A DNA stretch of 44,710 bases from Rhodobiaceae bacterium (GTDB lineage: Bacteria > Pseudomonadota > Alphaproteobacteria > Rhizobiales > JANQQB01): NCBI GenBank assembly GCA_028285165.1, contig JANQQB010000431.1, positions 1 to 44,710 on the forward strand, given 5' to 3'. The notes below the pieces were generated by a model. It was given only the letters and a program-made list of their open reading frames with translations, did no database searches and was not told the DNA's origin. Positions 43,856 to 44,710 of this stretch are shown in pieces; the stretch's first letter is position 1; every line of letters begins with the position of its first letter. The translations under genes and the position numbers were made by a program.

Positions 43856-44630
43856 TTTTTGGCCTCTGATCTTTTAGTCCGCTTGCAGACAGCAGCCAGT
43901 CCGCGCGCGAAACCTTCCATCCATACGAATATACCAAAATTGCATACCTACAAACTCCAAATTGGTATGCATGAAGTCGAGTGGATAACGCTTCCGTATT
44001 AAGTTGGACCTGTCGACGTTTGACACAAAACAGATTGCGCGGCGTCAACGATGGTTCCGGAGTGGTCTCCCCATGGTAGCAACGGACCATGGACTTGCCG
44101 ATAACTGATCTGTTCTGACTTTAGGAATACGCGTCGAGTACGTCGTTATGACACGAGGCCCGGTCGTGAAATCAGTATCAATCTCGGTAAACGAGAGACT
44201 AGTCCATTTTGTGACCGCATTGTGACCGGCCTTAATCACAGGCGATAGCAATCGAGGGTTGCGGATGCCCTTGTTAATTCTTGCTTTGCCGCGCTTTCGG
44301 GCGCTTGAGGCATATGATTGGGCCGATCCCGCCGGGTATGCGATTGCACGCATTACGCGAAGTTGACCGGAATCTATTGTGGATGACCGTCCTCGATCGG
44401 GCTGCGGCGTTTCGAACCGTTGTGGCTGTGGCCGGAGCTGATTCGGAATGGCTCTTGCCGGCCGGTCTGCCGCATAGGGTACCGGATTGCTGCTCAGGCT
44501 TAAGCGTTGTTTGGCCCGACATCACCGTTTCAGGCGGGCCTTGGTCGGTATTCGAGACACATGATGTGCAGTGTCTCACCGTCCCCGGCCGCAGCCGGCG
44601 ATCGTCAGGACGCTAGAGTATCCGTTTTGA
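43856..44630. other. AT-richer region with no convincing gene
   Basis: These 775 bases hold the XRE promoter and candidate operator, a phased direct repeat TTGTGACCG (44209 and 44220), a small CTCG/CGAG hairpin near 44182, and a 7-bp inverted repeat GAGACAC/GTGTCTC at 44554-44577 beside the transposase end. Two overlapping frames of about 100 codons on opposite strands (44274-44616) have no ribosome-binding site or recognisable content. It may be the degraded flank of the insertion sequence. Confidence 0.55.
43941..43971. promoter_or_regulatory. Candidate operator for the XRE regulator
   Basis: TGCATACC and GGTATGCA form a perfect 8-bp inverted repeat with a 15-bp spacer, 86-116 bp upstream of the XRE start. 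A further ATACC half-site stands at 43931. Autoregulation by the adjacent XRE protein is the simplest reading but is inferred. Confidence 0.6.
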
Positions 44631-44710
44631 TCAAGTAGGAGATTTGGCCCATTTACGGTCGTCTCTGAGGAGCGCGTTTGCGAGGACGATAAGTTTTCGC
44701 ATGATGGCTG
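44631..44710 (-). mobile_element. C-terminal end of an IS110-family transposase
   Basis: The last 26 codons are inside the window, entering from the right edge: AIMRKLIVLANALLRDDRKW then AKSPT and a stop at 44631. The stretch MRKLIVLANALLRD is characteristic of the C-terminus of IS110-type (DEDD) transposases. The rest of the gene is outside the window, so it cannot be seen whether the element is intact. IS110 elements lack long terminal inverted repeats, so the exact left end is not visible; it probably lies within about 100 bp of the stop codon. Confidence 0.83.

Noticed and set aside
44274-44616. Two overlapping opposite-strand frames of about 100 codons
   Set aside because: No ribosome-binding site, no recognisable content and mutual overlap; probably non-coding or degraded DNA.

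Overview
This window looks like chromosomal DNA from a GC-rich alphaproteobacterium. The clues are overall gene style, REP-like palindromes of a type common in that class, an alphaproteobacterial XRE regulator, many liv-type ABC transporters and a conserved small alphaproteobacterial protein. No rRNA or tRNA gene was recognised, so the placement is inference. Most genes are standard families. The unusual parts are the energy cluster at the left end and the kinase/enolase pair in the middle.

Positions 1-11.9 kb are one long minus-strand block. In transcription order it has a YfcC-type carrier, an AdiC-like amino-acid antiporter, arcA, arcB, arcC, a YqhA-type membrane protein, and then V-type ATPase subunits B, D, I, K, E and the start of a DUF2764 subunit that runs off the window. 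A near-perfect FNR/Anr box precedes the first gene. Together these suggest anaerobic arginine fermentation: arginine is imported against ornithine and degraded to ornithine, CO2, ammonia and ATP. A rotary V-type ATPase next door could turn that ATP into an ion gradient. Subunit A is not in the window and may lie just beyond position 1.

Positions 11.9-21.5 kb hold smaller units: a lipoprotein, an L,D-transpeptidase overlapping an orphan glycine-betaine-type binding protein, a two-domain PPK2 polyphosphate kinase, a pair of inverted palindromic elements leading into a 12-unit 25-bp tandem array, a secreted protein of unknown function, a CoA-transferase, a divergent amidinotransferase-fold enzyme and an orphan Tat-exported peptide-type binding protein.

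Positions 22.0-29.2 kb carry a complete liv-type importer (G, F, H, M, K) closed by a strong terminator. It is followed by a translationally coupled pair: an APH-fold small-molecule kinase and an enolase paralogue with changed active-site residues. This pair is the best candidate for an undescribed pathway. Next come glutaminyl-tRNA synthetase, a LysR regulator divergent from an SDR that lacks the usual YxxxK, a small conserved protein, a GGDEF-EAL protein, and two related secreted EF-hand proteins.

Positions 36.4-43.9 kb are minus-strand again: a second complete liv-type importer (K, H, M, G, F), followed closely by a NUDIX CoA-pyrophosphatase-like gene and a MaoC/FAS1-like hydratase. An XRE regulator lies upstream with its own candidate operator. 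The right end is AT-richer, apparently gene-poor DNA bounded by the C-terminal end of an IS110-family transposase.
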